This document shows, in pieces, positions 1 through 7,668 of a stretch of DNA of 64,000 nt. The translations under genes and the position numbers were made by a program. Source of the DNA: Clostridiales bacterium (GTDB lineage Bacteria > Bacillota > Clostridia > Christensenellales > Borkfalkiaceae); the NCBI GenBank assembly GCA_022508285.1, contig JAFLVN010000005.1, forward strand, positions 1 to 64,000, in the 5' to 3' direction. Numbering within the stretch: position 1 is the stretch's first letter; every line of letters begins with the position of its first letter. The notes beneath the pieces were generated by a model. It saw nothing but the letters and a program-made list of their open reading frames with translations, searched no databases and was not told the origin of the DNA.

Positions 1-161
1 AAGAAGAACGGAAAGCCAAAAACGCGACTTTCGGAACAAGTATACCGCGAAACGACCTGGCTAAGCTCAATACCTTTTTAAAGGCGAATAAGTTTACGAA
101 GATTGAGTTGGTCTACGCAGGTTGGCGGACTCTAGAATCACAACTTAATAATCCCGAATAA
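1..161 (+). CDS. C-terminal end of an unrecognised protein (truncated by window edge)
   Basis: A reading frame is open from base 3 to a TAA at 159-161 and gives about 52 residues ending WRTLESQLNNPE. The start lies outside the window. It sits just upstream of an integrase and is followed by a good AAGGAGG site, so it is probably the last cargo gene of the same integrated element. No family was recognised; the residues are mixed polar and basic with no visible motif. Confidence 0.45.
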   Translation, partial: EERKAKNATFGTSIPRNDLAKLNTFLKANKFTKIELVYAGWRTLESQLNNPE

Positions 162-178
162 TTAAGGAGGAAAGTTTT

Positions 179-244
179 GTGGTTCATATAGAACATAGCT
201 TCCGCACAAATAACACAACAAGGAGAATTGACACAACAAACTAA
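179..244 (+). CDS. Possible 21-residue leader ORF overlapping the integrase start
   Basis: A strong AAGGAGG site (164-170) sits 8 bases before a GTG at 179 that opens a 21-codon frame ending at 242-244. It overlaps the integrase start (TTG at 228) in a different frame. The integrase itself has AGGAG only 2 bases before its TTG, too close for a normal site, so translation of this leader could feed the integrase by coupling. It may equally be non-coding. Confidence 0.3.
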   Translation: MVHIEHSFRTNNTTRRIDTTN

Positions 245-1448
245 TACAACAAAGACGGACAATTCCATAGCGCTGTTGCTCGAATCGATGCAAAAGCAAA
301 ACGAACTATACGAGCAGGTGATAACGGGGTTGCTCCCTAAAACAAGCAAGAAGAAGGTTGGAAATCGTCGGAATGTGCTGAAATTCACAAAAAAGGAGAT
401 TTCACAGATGCCGGCAAAATATGCAGGTGCCTTTGCGGTGAACGAAATGGTTGTGTACTACCGCTTAAAAGATCGCGGTGTGTACGAAGCGAGATACCAT
501 AAAGGTGGAATACACATTGAAGTTTCATCCAAAGACGTCAAAGTTCTAAAAGAAAAATTTATCGAAAAACTAACTCACTACGAAGAAAGTCAAAAGCAAA
601 AAGAGCGTGACCCCAACGTCAAACTGTTCAAGGAGTACGCCGACGAGTGGCTTAATATCAAGCGCGTGACGACCAAGGAATCAACATACAGGGAATACGT
701 GCGAATGTTAGATAGAGACATACTGCCCGTGTTTGGCGAGATGCCCGTAACGGAAATCGACAGAAGCGCATTGCAGAACCATCTCTTAACCTACATTGAC
801 AGGGGCGTTCTGCGCATGGCACACAAGATTCACTTGATGCTCAAGTGTATCTTCGACATGATTGCGGATGACTACAACATTCCCTCGCCGATGAGAAAGG
901 TGGTCGTGCCGAATTACGAAAGCAAGCACGGCACGGCGTTTACCTACGAGGAGGAAAACAGGCTTGTCAATCATTGCCTTGCAAACCTCAAAAAAGACGC
1001 CTCTCACGCCTATCTCGTGCTCTTATACGCAGGACTGCGAAGAAGCGAGCTTGCGAGCATAAACGTCATTGACGGCACGTGGCTCGAATGCGAGACGAGC
1101 AAGGAGCGCATGGGCAAGAACGTTGTAAAGCGCAAGATACCGTTTACACCGATGATGAAGAAGGTGCTGCCGTATATCGACTTTGAAAAGGCGAGGCGGG
1201 CGAACCTGAACACATTGCAGACAACCTTGCGGCGACTCTGCCCGGGACACCATCCCCACGAGTTGCGGCATACGTTTATCAGCCGTTGCAAAGAAGCGGG
1301 AGTTACGAGCGAGGTCGTAAGCATTTGGGCGGGACATTCCCTAAGCGGCACGATTACGACGACGGTTTATACGCACTATTCGGAGGAGTTTCAACTGCGC
1401 GAGGCTGAAAAAGTTGACTATCTGAAGTTGGACATCGGGGGAAAATAA
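228..1448 (+). CDS. Site-specific tyrosine recombinase (phage/ICE-type integrase)
   Basis: 406 residues. The middle (about 130-215) resembles the SAM-like core-binding domain of Tn916/phage integrases and the C-terminal part is the catalytic domain. The catalytic set is visible: Arg in LRRSE, His and Arg in HELRH (about 344-348), His370 in GHS, and the nucleophile Tyr381 in VYTHY. It would cut and rejoin attachment sites to move its element. It lies 264 bp from the 3' end of tRNA-Gln, the usual place for an integrase at an element end. The start is uncertain: TTG at 228 has a cramped ribosome site, and ATG at 288 is the next in-frame choice but lacks one. The element body would extend left, out of the window. 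Confidence 0.93.
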   Translation: MTQQTNTTKTDNSIALLLESMQKQNELYEQVITGLLPKTSKKKVGNRRNVLKFTKKEISQMPAKYAGAFAVNEMVVYYRLKDRGVYEARYHKGGIHIEVSSKDVKVLKEKFIEKLTHYEESQKQKERDPNVKLFKEYADEWLNIKRVTTKESTYREYVRMLDRDILPVFGEMPVTEIDRSALQNHLLTYIDRGVLRMAHKIHLMLKCIFDMIADDYNIPSPMRKVVVPNYESKHGTAFTYEEENRLVNHCLANLKKDASHAYLVLLYAGLRRSELASINVIDGTWLECETSKERMGKNVVKRKIPFTPMMKKVLPYIDFEKARRANLNTLQTTLRRLCPGHHPHELRHTFISRCKEAGVTSEVVSIWAGHSLSGTITTTVYTHYSEEFQLREAEKVDYLKLDIGGK

Positions 1449-1452
1449 GGGT

Positions 1453-1584
1453 TTGTTCCCAAGGTTGTTCCCAAAAAAGGAAGAAAAACGAGGTGGTTTG
1501 CTACCACAAACCACCTCATATACCCCCGAAAATAAGCCTCAAAAAGACTATCTGTTCCCAAATCTGCTCCCAAATTGCTCCCAA
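1453..1584 (+). repeat. Five copies of YTGYTCCCAA, candidate integrase arm-binding sites
   Basis: Copies begin at 1453, 1465, 1552, 1564 and 1575, all on the + strand. They form one pair 12 bp apart, a gap holding an 11-bp hairpin, then a triplet spaced 12 and 11 bp, close to one helical turn. Tyrosine integrases of this type bind short direct repeats (arm sites) flanking the crossover core. Position between int and the tRNA fits; the binding role is inferred. Confidence 0.6.
1490..1517 (+). terminator. 11-bp hairpin downstream of the integrase
   Basis: GAGGTGGTTTG (1490-1500) pairs perfectly with 1507-1517 around a 6-base loop. There is no U-run after it, so it may be a weak terminator for int or a structural part of the attachment region, lying between the two groups of arm-like repeats. 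Confidence 0.45.
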
Positions 1585-1666
1585 ATCGGGAAAAAAAGTG
1601 GTTAAAATGACCTTATGGTGAGTCAAGCGTGTGGACAGAAATGAGTAAAGGTATCAAAATCAGCAT

Positions 1667-1707
1667 AAAAAAATGAGAGATATTTACATTTTTTGTAAAT
1701 ATCTCTC
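1667..1707 (-). terminator. Terminator of tRNA-Gln
   Basis: A 14-bp perfect stem (1675-1688 with 1694-1707, 5-base loop) is followed on the minus strand by a run of seven T. It starts 4 bp beyond the tRNA CCA end, so it is a textbook intrinsic terminator. Confidence 0.85.
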
Positions 1708-1711
1708 AAAA

Positions 1712-1786
1712 TGGCTGGGGCGAAGTGATTCGAACACCCGAATGACGGAGTCAGAGTCCGTTGCCTTACCGCTTGGCGACGCCCCA
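1712..1786 (-). tRNA. tRNA-Gln (anticodon CUG)
   Basis: 75 nt with encoded CCA. The acceptor TGGGGCG pairs with CGCCCCA. The D arm, a 5-bp anticodon stem ACGGA/TCCGT around loop CTCTGAC (anticodon CTG) and the T arm with TTCGAAT are all present. The U1-A72 pair is typical of bacterial tRNA-Gln. Its promoter (1807-1835) and terminator (1667-1707) are both visible, so it is a monocistronic gene. It is probably the attachment site of the element carrying the neighbouring integrase. Confidence 0.95.
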
Positions 1787-1806
1787 ATATGCTGTTAACG
1801 AAGTGT

Positions 1807-1835
1807 ATTATAGCACTGCTTGCGGAAAAAAACAA
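1807..1835 (-). promoter_or_regulatory. Promoter of tRNA-Gln
   Basis: On the minus strand: TTGTTT (1835-1830), a 17-bp spacer, TATAAT (1812-1807), then 20 bp to the tRNA. A near-identical -35 region (AATTGCTTGTTTTTTT) occurs upstream of the truncated tRNA copy at 4499-4539. Confidence 0.8.
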
Positions 1836-2016
1836 GCAATTTTAATACGCTTTGCAAAAATAGAAAAAGTTTTAGTACGCCAAAAGATAACCAAAAGGTT
1901 GCCGAATGTAAAACCGCGCAGACATTTGCCCGCGCGGCGCACTTTTTTAAAATTTTTCGATTTTTAGTGAGTAAAATCGACTCTTTATCCGTTATAATTA
2001 TAGTAGGAGGCTTAAA

Positions 2017-2568
2017 ATGAAAGATTGCGGTGTATCCGGACACCGTTTTCTGCAAGGAAATTCTACGGGACTTGAAGAACTCGTCAGCAACTACGGCGAT
2101 TCTCTCGTAAGGTTCGCATACTGTTTTCTCGGGGATTCTTTTACAGCGGAGGACGTCATGGAAGATGCGTTCGTAGCGCTCATCGCCAAACGAAAGACGT
2201 TTGAAACAAGAGCGCAGTGCAAGGCGTATCTTTTTAAAATTGCACGGAACAGGTGCATAGACGTTTTGCGCGCCCGAAAGTATACGATGCCTCTCAAAGA
2301 CGATATCCTAAACGTCCTTGATAGTTCCACCCCCGAGGATGATGTGTGCTTTTCGGACAGGAACAAAGTACTCTACCGCTGTATCCAGGCCCTCCCCGAT
2401 GGGTACCGCGGAGTGCTCGACCTTGTCTATTTCGAGGGCTTTTCCGTGGCGGAGACGGCGAAAATCTTACATAAAAGCAAAAAGCAGGTCTACAATCTCC
2501 TCTCCCGTGCAAAATCGCAACTAAAACAAGTTTTAATAATGGAAGGTATTGACGATGAAAACTTCTGA
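2017..2568 (+). CDS. ECF-type RNA polymerase sigma factor
   Basis: 183 residues. Region 2 is recognisable around residues 20-85 (AEDVMEDAFVALI, then YLFKIARNRCIDVLRARK) and region 4 around 120-175 (LPDGYRGVLDLVYFEGFSVAE then HKSKKQVYNLLSRAKSQL, a helix-turn-helix). AGGAGG lies 6 bases before the ATG, and a TATAAT at 1993-1998 is just upstream. It would direct polymerase to its own promoter set, most likely under control of the membrane protein whose gene overlaps its 3' end by 14 bp. Such sigma/anti-sigma pairs are usually co-transcribed. The targets cannot be read from this window. Confidence 0.9.
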   Translation: MKDCGVSGHRFLQGNSTGLEELVSNYGDSLVRFAYCFLGDSFTAEDVMEDAFVALIAKRKTFETRAQCKAYLFKIARNRCIDVLRARKYTMPLKDDILNVLDSSTPEDDVCFSDRNKVLYRCIQALPDGYRGVLDLVYFEGFSVAETAKILHKSKKQVYNLLSRAKSQLKQVLIMEGIDDENF

Positions 2569-4414
2569 AGAGCGCACACAGCACATTCTTGAAAAAACAA
2601 AAAAGCAGGAAGCTTTAAAACGCAGGAAAAGAGTAAAATGGATTTCCATCGCCTCGGGCGCTCTGGCACTGACTCTTGTGTTTGTATTTTCCTTCACTCT
2701 CTTCAACCCGTCTACGGAGACCGGCAACCCTAACGACTACGCCCTTTTGGCAGAAAAAATCGACGAAATCCGAAAGCGGTCCGACTCCGGCAACACCGAT
2801 CAAGATCCCAACGGTGGTAGCGATAGTCCTTCTTCAGATTGGTCTGGTGGAACAGGTCCGGCGGGCGATCAGTACGTCGAGGTGACGAACAATCAGGTCA
2901 GCGGCATTGTCGAGGCAGACGTCTTCAAGCGTAGTAACAACTATATTTTCTACCTCTGCTATGACTTCGGTAAGGATAAGTATGAAAACGGAGGCTGGGT
3001 GGACATCATTGCTCCGTACTATTTTCTCAGAGTGTATTCCATTGCAGGGAAAAACAGTGCGCTCGTCACCGAATTTAATATTCCAGCAGCGGAGGGATTC
3101 CGTTACGGTAGTTATTTCTCGTTTATTATGTACCTGAGTCAGGACTGCAGCACCATCACAATCACTGCCCCCTGCCGTGACATTGAACAGGACGTTTATT
3201 ATACCGAGGTCATCAGCATTGACGTCTCCAACCCGCGCGCGCCGAAAGAAATCGGGAGAACATACGTCTCTGGCATCTATAAATCCTCGCGCATGGTGGG
3301 CGAAACTCTGCTCCTTGCAACCAATTTCACTGTGAAATATAATTGCGACTTTAAAAATCCAGAAGACTACGTCCCAGCATACGGTGATTTAATGCAAAGG
3401 TCACTTTTAACGATGAAGGACATCTATCTGCCCGAGAATGCAAATACGGCGGAGTATACTGTGCTCGCCTCCATCAATGCAAAGACGCTCGCGATCAACG
3501 ATGCATCGGCACTCTTCTCCTACACGAGCGATATTTACGTCTCCGAAAACTATCTGTTCGCAACCTATACGGCAGACGTTGACACCGAAATCGCATTTTT
3601 CGACTATGATGAGGACAGCCTCAACTTCTGCGGCACGATCGCCGCAAAGGGCACGATCGTCAATCAGTACAGCATGGACGAATCCGATAACATTCTCCGC
3701 GTGTTTACGACGAGCTTAAACGACAACAATGAATGTGAATGCAACCTGCAATGCTTCGACCTCGACACCTTTGAATTGATTGCAAGCGTGGAGAACTTCT
3801 CCGATCCGAACGAAGAGATCATGAGCGTGCGCTTCTACGGCGATACCGCCTACGTCTGTACGGCGATATTTATCCGTGAAGAACACATTGTTAACGATCC
3901 CGTGTTTGAGTTCGATCTCTCCGATTATGACAATATCACCTGGAAGGACACAGGCACCATCCCCGGCTATTCCCTCTCCCTCGTGGGATTCACGGACGGA
4001 ACGCTCCTCGGCTTCGGCTATAACGACAGTGAGGACACCCTCAAGCTCGAACTTTACCGCACGGTTGCAGATTCGGTGGAGTCGGTCGCAGCGTATATTG
4101 CGCCCAATACTACCTTCCCGGACGATTTCAAAGCCTACTTTATCGATGCGGAGAACGGGCTCATCGGGCTGGGGATCAAGTACGAATATGAGCGCTTCCG
4201 CTACGTCGATCAGTATCTCCTGCTCCGCTATGACGCTGAAACGCAGTCGATTGAAGTTTTGTACACCTTCGAACTTTTCAGCGACGGTTATCCCAACGAC
4301 AGCACGGTCGTCATATACGGCGGGCATACCTATACAACAACATTGCGCGGATGCTTTATCGACGGATATTTCTATCTTATCGGAAAACACGATTTCCAAA
4401 TCCTTGAATTTTGA
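2555..4414 (+). CDS. Membrane-anchored extracytoplasmic beta-propeller protein, probable anti-sigma/sensor partner
   Basis: 619 residues from ATG 2555, preferred over TTG 2549 because GGAAGG then has 8-bp spacing. There are about 30 charged cytoplasmic residues, one membrane helix (about 29-50), an acidic Ser/Gly/Asp linker, then a large extracellular domain of repeated beta-strand blades that resembles the secreted bacterial beta-propeller family (PF09826-like). The type II topology and the overlap with the ECF sigma gene suggest the short inner segment holds the sigma factor until the propeller senses a signal. No classical anti-sigma domain is visible, so that role is inference. A hairpin at 4438-4479 follows. 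Confidence 0.75.
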   Translation: MKTSEERTQHILEKTKKQEALKRRKRVKWISIASGALALTLVFVFSFTLFNPSTETGNPNDYALLAEKIDEIRKRSDSGNTDQDPNGGSDSPSSDWSGGTGPAGDQYVEVTNNQVSGIVEADVFKRSNNYIFYLCYDFGKDKYENGGWVDIIAPYYFLRVYSIAGKNSALVTEFNIPAAEGFRYGSYFSFIMYLSQDCSTITITAPCRDIEQDVYYTEVISIDVSNPRAPKEIGRTYVSGIYKSSRMVGETLLLATNFTVKYNCDFKNPEDYVPAYGDLMQRSLLTMKDIYLPENANTAEYTVLASINAKTLAINDASALFSYTSDIYVSENYLFATYTADVDTEIAFFDYDEDSLNFCGTIAAKGTIVNQYSMDESDNILRVFTTSLNDNNECECNLQCFDLDTFELIASVENFSDPNEEIMSVRFYGDTAYVCTAIFIREEHIVNDPVFEFDLSDYDNITWKDTGTIPGYSLSLVGFTDGTLLGFGYNDSEDTLKLELYRTVADSVESVAAYIAPNTTFPDDFKAYFIDAENGLIGLGIKYEYERFRYVDQYLLLRYDAETQSIEVLYTFELFSDGYPNDSTVVIYGGHTYTTTLRGCFIDGYFYLIGKHDFQILEF

Positions 4415-4437
4415 TAAGACGGCATGAGAAAAGAAAT

Positions 4438-4479
4438 ACAGCATATCGTATGCGAATGAAAACGCTGTCGATATGCTGT
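4438..4479 (+). terminator. 11-bp inverted repeat after the sigma/propeller operon
   Basis: ACAGCATATCG (4438-4448) and CGATATGCTGT (4469-4479) are perfectly complementary across 20 bases, followed by TATTATTATAA. It is a plausible but weak terminator. The right arm's ATATGCTGTTA also occurs next to the first tRNA repeat (1787-1797), so it could be part of a recombination junction instead. Confidence 0.5.
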
Positions 4480-4498
4480 TATTATTATAAGGTGGGAG

Positions 4499-4539
4499 GT
4501 CAGAGTCCGTTGCCTTACCGCTTGGCGACGCCCCAATAT
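4499..4539 (-). pseudogene. Truncated tRNA-Gln (5' half only)
   Basis: 41 bp identical to 1750-1790, covering the tRNA-Gln 5' end through the anticodon loop plus the preceding ATATT. The 3' half is missing. It retains its own promoter on the minus strand: TTGTTT (4585-4580), 17 bp, TATAAT (4562-4557). With the intact gene it brackets the sigma/propeller operon as a direct repeat, as expected of an attachment-site duplication or of a tandem tRNA broken by an insertion. Confidence 0.85.
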
Positions 4540-4658
4540 TGATTGATTACTCAACCATTATAATTGCAATCCACAAAAAAAACAAGCAATTTTTACTAAG
4601 TTTTTTAATTTTTTAGTTTATAAGTCAAAGCCCTCATTTTATTTGAGACACAAAGTAT

Positions 4659-4687
4659 TTGACATATATCAGTCCATCATTTAAAAT
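4659..4687 (+). promoter_or_regulatory. Promoter with -10 box six bases before the ATG
   Basis: TTGACA (4659-4664), 17-bp spacer, TAAAAT (4682-4687), then TAAGGT and the ATG at 4694. Transcription would start at or next to the start codon, implying a leaderless message. Confidence 0.75.
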
Positions 4688-4693
4688 TAAGGT

Positions 4694-5263
4694 ATGGACA
4701 CCGAACAATTTAAAGAAAACGTTAAAAAGAACTCATACATAGTAGCTGGTTCGGAAATGCACATGCACATGCACGAAGCGGCGGAACGGGCAAGGCAAAT
4801 TACGGCGGAAATAAACAATTGCCCCCGCACTATGCCCGAAATACGCAAAATATTTGCAAAATTAATCGGGCGGGAAGTTGACGAGAGTTTCGGGCTATTC
4901 CCCCCATTCTACACCGATTACGGAATGAATATAAAGCTCGGCAAGCATGTTTTTATCAATACGTGCTGCTGTTTTCAGGATCAGGGCGGCATAGAGATTG
5001 GCGACAACGTGCAGATAGGTCATCAGACGGTGATTGCAACGCTCAACCACGACCTTAACCCCGATAAGCGTTGGGACATGGTTCCCGCACCCGTAAAGAT
5101 AGGAAACAATGTGTGGATAGGCGCTCACTCCACTATACTTTCGGGCGTATCAATCGGGGACAACTCCGTAATTGCCGCAGGTGCCGTTGTTACAAAGGAC
5201 GTCCCCCCGAACGTTGTAGTGGGCGGCGTTCCCGCAAAAATAATTAAGACTATTCAAAAATGA
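4694..5263 (+). CDS. Maltose O-acetyltransferase-like hexapeptide-repeat acetyltransferase
   Basis: 189 residues. It matches the LacA/Maa family: an N-terminal helical segment (1-60), then a left-handed beta-helix of hexapeptide repeats ([35 protein letters not shown]) and the usual end [11 protein letters not shown]. His in ATLNHDL is the expected catalytic residue. These enzymes move acetyl from acetyl-CoA to sugars; the acceptor here is unknown. The ATG has no proper ribosome site and lies 6 bp after a -10 box, so the mRNA is probably leaderless. The stop overlaps the next gene (ATGA). Confidence 0.88.
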   Translation: MDTEQFKENVKKNSYIVAGSEMHMHMHEAAERARQITAEINNCPRTMPEIRKIFAKLIGREVDESFGLFPPFYTDYGMNIKLGKHVFINTCCCFQDQGGIEIGDNVQIGHQTVIATLNHDLNPDKRWDMVPAPVKIGNNVWIGAHSTILSGVSIGDNSVIAAGAVVTKDVPPNVVVGGVPAKIIKTIQK

Positions 5264-5757
5264 AAAGATTTTTAATTATATTATTGACATTCATTATGTC
5301 TGTGTTTCTTCTGCTTACCGTCGGTTGCGGCGCATCATGCGCACCCGATAACTCTGGCACAGACCAGGGACAGAACACTCCAAACGATGTAACGGAGATC
5401 ACGGAAATGTATATAACGGTAAACGGCAACAAGCTGAAAGTGACGCTTGAACAAAATTCTTCGGTGAACGCACTTGTTGAGCTTTTAAAGCAAGGGGATA
5501 TCACCTATACTGCGCACGCAAACAGCTTTGAAATATACGGCGATATAGGACACAGCCTTCCCACTAACAATACGCATATAACCTCTAAAACGGGCGACGT
5601 ATTGTTATGGGCGGGAAGCAATATCTATATATTCTTCGGAAACAATTCTTATTCGTATACAAGGATAGGCAAAATCAACGGATACTCCGCATCCGAGCTC
5701 CGCACACTTCTCGGCGCAGACCAAGGCAGCGTACAGGTTACAATCAGTCTGCAATAA
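5260..5757 (+). CDS. Lipoprotein with cyclophilin-like domain
   Basis: 165 residues. A hydrophobic signal peptide ends in a lipobox (LLTVGC, Cys about 23), followed by a Ser/Gly/Asp linker and a domain from about residue 45 that resembles the small bacterial cyclophilin-like family (PF18050). Features are [19 protein letters not shown], a YGDIGHSLP loop, [15 protein letters not shown], and LG after a Gly-Tyr turn. This family has a cyclophilin-like fold and is usually of unknown function, so isomerase activity should not be assumed. It is translationally coupled to the acetyltransferase. Confidence 0.75.
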   Translation: MKRFLIILLTFIMSVFLLLTVGCGASCAPDNSGTDQGQNTPNDVTEITEMYITVNGNKLKVTLEQNSSVNALVELLKQGDITYTAHANSFEIYGDIGHSLPTNNTHITSKTGDVLLWAGSNIYIFFGNNSYSYTRIGKINGYSASELRTLLGADQGSVQVTISLQ

Positions 5758-5777
5758 ATTTAAACGGATAAATAATT

Positions 5778-6530
5778 ATGAATAATGACATCAACGCCGG
5801 ACTAATATTTCTGAACGGCGACTATCTGATAAACGTTTCCATAATAGACCCTATTAAAAGAAATACCGCCGAAGTTCTTTACGCCTCGCACGAATGTGTG
5901 ATGATAAAGGATAAAATTTCGGGCGTTATAATGCTACAAACGGAGAATATCAAGCTTGCCGACAGGCTTTTGGACAATTTGCCTGAGGGCACCGATTTGG
6001 TTGTGGCGCACAACCCCGCTTTAGCCGACCTCGTGGAGCGCAAACTCGGCTTTGATAAGCGCATACCATGCTATCAGGGAGTATACCGCAATTCTCCCTT
6101 CAACCTTCCCCAAACCGACCTTGAAATACGACTGTTGCAGGAGAACGAGGCGGAAGCCGCAAGTCAAATGTATCATTTTACTATAGACGACGCATTAAGG
6201 CACATACGACTAGGTCTTGTTTACGGCGGCTTCGATAACGGCGAAATGGTAACTATGATAGGTTTGCACTATCAAGGTAGCATGGGCTTGCTGGAAGTAA
6301 AGGAAAATTGCCGCCGCAGAGGTTACGGTCAAATAATGGAAAAGTTTTTAATAAACAGTCTGCTTGAACATGGGAGAATCCCATACTGCCAGATTATCGA
6401 CGACAACGCCCCCTCCCTTGCCCTTCAGAGTAAGCTCGGGCTTGATATCAGCAAAAATAAACTGTTTTGGATGAGAAAGAAAAGACCGGACGAACAAGAA
6501 GAACATTCCTGCGCCTGCACTTCAAAGTAA
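5778..6530 (+). CDS. GNAT-family N-acetyltransferase
   Basis: 250 residues. The C-terminal half (about 115-235) is a GNAT/FR47-like fold, with the acetyl-CoA loop at LLEVKENCRRRGYGQIM and the later DDNAPSLALQSKLGL segment typical of the family. The N-terminal half is a less conserved domain seen in longer GNAT proteins. The acceptor is unknown. It is 20 bp after the lipoprotein and closes this three-gene group; a bidirectional terminator follows. Confidence 0.8.
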   Translation: MNNDINAGLIFLNGDYLINVSIIDPIKRNTAEVLYASHECVMIKDKISGVIMLQTENIKLADRLLDNLPEGTDLVVAHNPALADLVERKLGFDKRIPCYQGVYRNSPFNLPQTDLEIRLLQENEAEAASQMYHFTIDDALRHIRLGLVYGGFDNGEMVTMIGLHYQGSMGLLEVKENCRRRGYGQIMEKFLINSLLEHGRIPYCQIIDDNAPSLALQSKLGLDISKNKLFWMRKKRPDEQEEHSCACTSK

Positions 6531-6542
6531 ACTCATACATAT

Positions 6543-6576
6543 AAAAATCCCTTTGCCGAATGGCAAAGGGATTTTT
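6543..6576. terminator. Bidirectional terminator between convergent genes
   Basis: 15-bp perfect stem (6543-6557 with 6562-6576), loop GAAT, with A-run before and T-run after. It serves the GNAT gene (+) and ilvE (-). Confidence 0.92.
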
Positions 6577-6592
6577 GATATCTGAATTTTAA

Positions 6593-7654
6593 TTATGCTT
6601 TGATTATGTCTACCCAGCCGTACTTATCCTTGTACTTGCCGCTCTGAATACCGGTGAGCTCATCGTAGAGCATTTTGCTGATTTCGCCCATCTCTCCGCC
6701 GTTGACGGTGTAGTCCTTGCCCTGATAGCCGAACTGACCTACGGGGGAAATTACGGCTGCCGTGCCCGTGCCGAATACTTCGGTAAGTGCACCGCTCTCT
6801 GCCGCTTCGGCAACCTTGCGGATATCGACTTTGCACTCGCGCACTCTGATGTGGTGAGCTTTTAAAAGCTGAATTGCGCTCCTCCTTGTGATGCCGGGCA
6901 GAATACTGCCGTCAAGCTCGGGGGTGTATACAACGCCGTTGATAACGAAGAAGATGTTCATTGCGCCCACTTCTTCAACATAGCGGTGATACTTAGCGTC
7001 CAGCCACATTGCCTGGTCGTAGCCCTCGGCTCTTGCAAGCTCGCCCGCCTTCATGCTGGCGGCGTAGTTACCTATAACCTTGTTGCCGCCCGTGCCGCCC
7101 TTTGCCGCACGCACGTAGTGCTCTTCAACGAGGAGCTTAACGGGTGCAAGTCCGTTTGCATAATATGCGCCGGCAGGTCCGACTATTACGAAGAAAGTAT
7201 AAGTCTTTGAAGCGTGAACGCCGAGAGCCGCCTCGGTTGCAATCATAGCCGGTCTTATGTACAGAGCCGTGCCCTCGTCTGAAGGAATCCAATCCTCCTC
7301 CAAAAGTACAAGCTGTTTGATTGCCTCGTAAACGAATTTTTTGTCGAACACGGGCATACACAGTCTTTCAGCCGAGTCGCACATTCTGTCGAGGTTGTCG
7401 CTTAAGCGGAACATACGGATTGTGCCATTCTTATTTTTATAAGCCTTAGCGCCCTCGAATATACCCTGCGCATAGTGTAAAACGGACGCCGAAGGGTCGA
7501 GCGAAAGAGGCTGATAGGGCTGAATGCGGGGGTTCTTCCACTCGCCGTTCTCGTACTCCATTATGAACATGTGGTCGGTGAAGTATTTGCCGAAACCGAG
7601 CGCACCCGTGGGCTTCTGCTTTTTATTTTCAGTCTTTATAATTTTAAGTTCCAT
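6593..7654 (-). CDS. ilvE: Branched-chain amino acid aminotransferase
   Basis: 353 residues, the length of the BCAT2-like class IV family. Visible are the PLP lysine in GGTGGNKVIGNYAAS, the YVEEVGAMNIFF segment and DGSILPGITRRSA near the PLP phosphate site. It exchanges amino groups between Val/Leu/Ile and 2-oxoglutarate. GGAGGG lies before the ATG. Together with the downstream aminotransferase, CoA-transferase and ferredoxin-dependent oxidoreductase it suggests a fermentation route from branched-chain amino acids to branched acids, though a biosynthetic role is also possible. Confidence 0.93.
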   Translation of the reverse strand: MELKIIKTENKKQKPTGALGFGKYFTDHMFIMEYENGEWKNPRIQPYQPLSLDPSASVLHYAQGIFEGAKAYKNKNGTIRMFRLSDNLDRMCDSAERLCMPVFDKKFVYEAIKQLVLLEEDWIPSDEGTALYIRPAMIATEAALGVHASKTYTFFVIVGPAGAYYANGLAPVKLLVEEHYVRAAKGGTGGNKVIGNYAASMKAGELARAEGYDQAMWLDAKYHRYVEEVGAMNIFFVINGVVYTPELDGSILPGITRRSAIQLLKAHHIRVRECKVDIRKVAEAAESGALTEVFGTGTAAVISPVGQFGYQGKDYTVNGGEMGEISKMLYDELTGIQSGKYKDKYGWVDIIKA

Positions 7655-7668
7655 AATATCCCTCCGAT

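Noticed and set aside
2091-2366. Open frames antisense to real genes (for example 2091-2366, 3716-4444, 30919-31416)
   Set aside because: They lie fully opposite well-supported coding genes, lack ribosome sites and have no family-like sequence.
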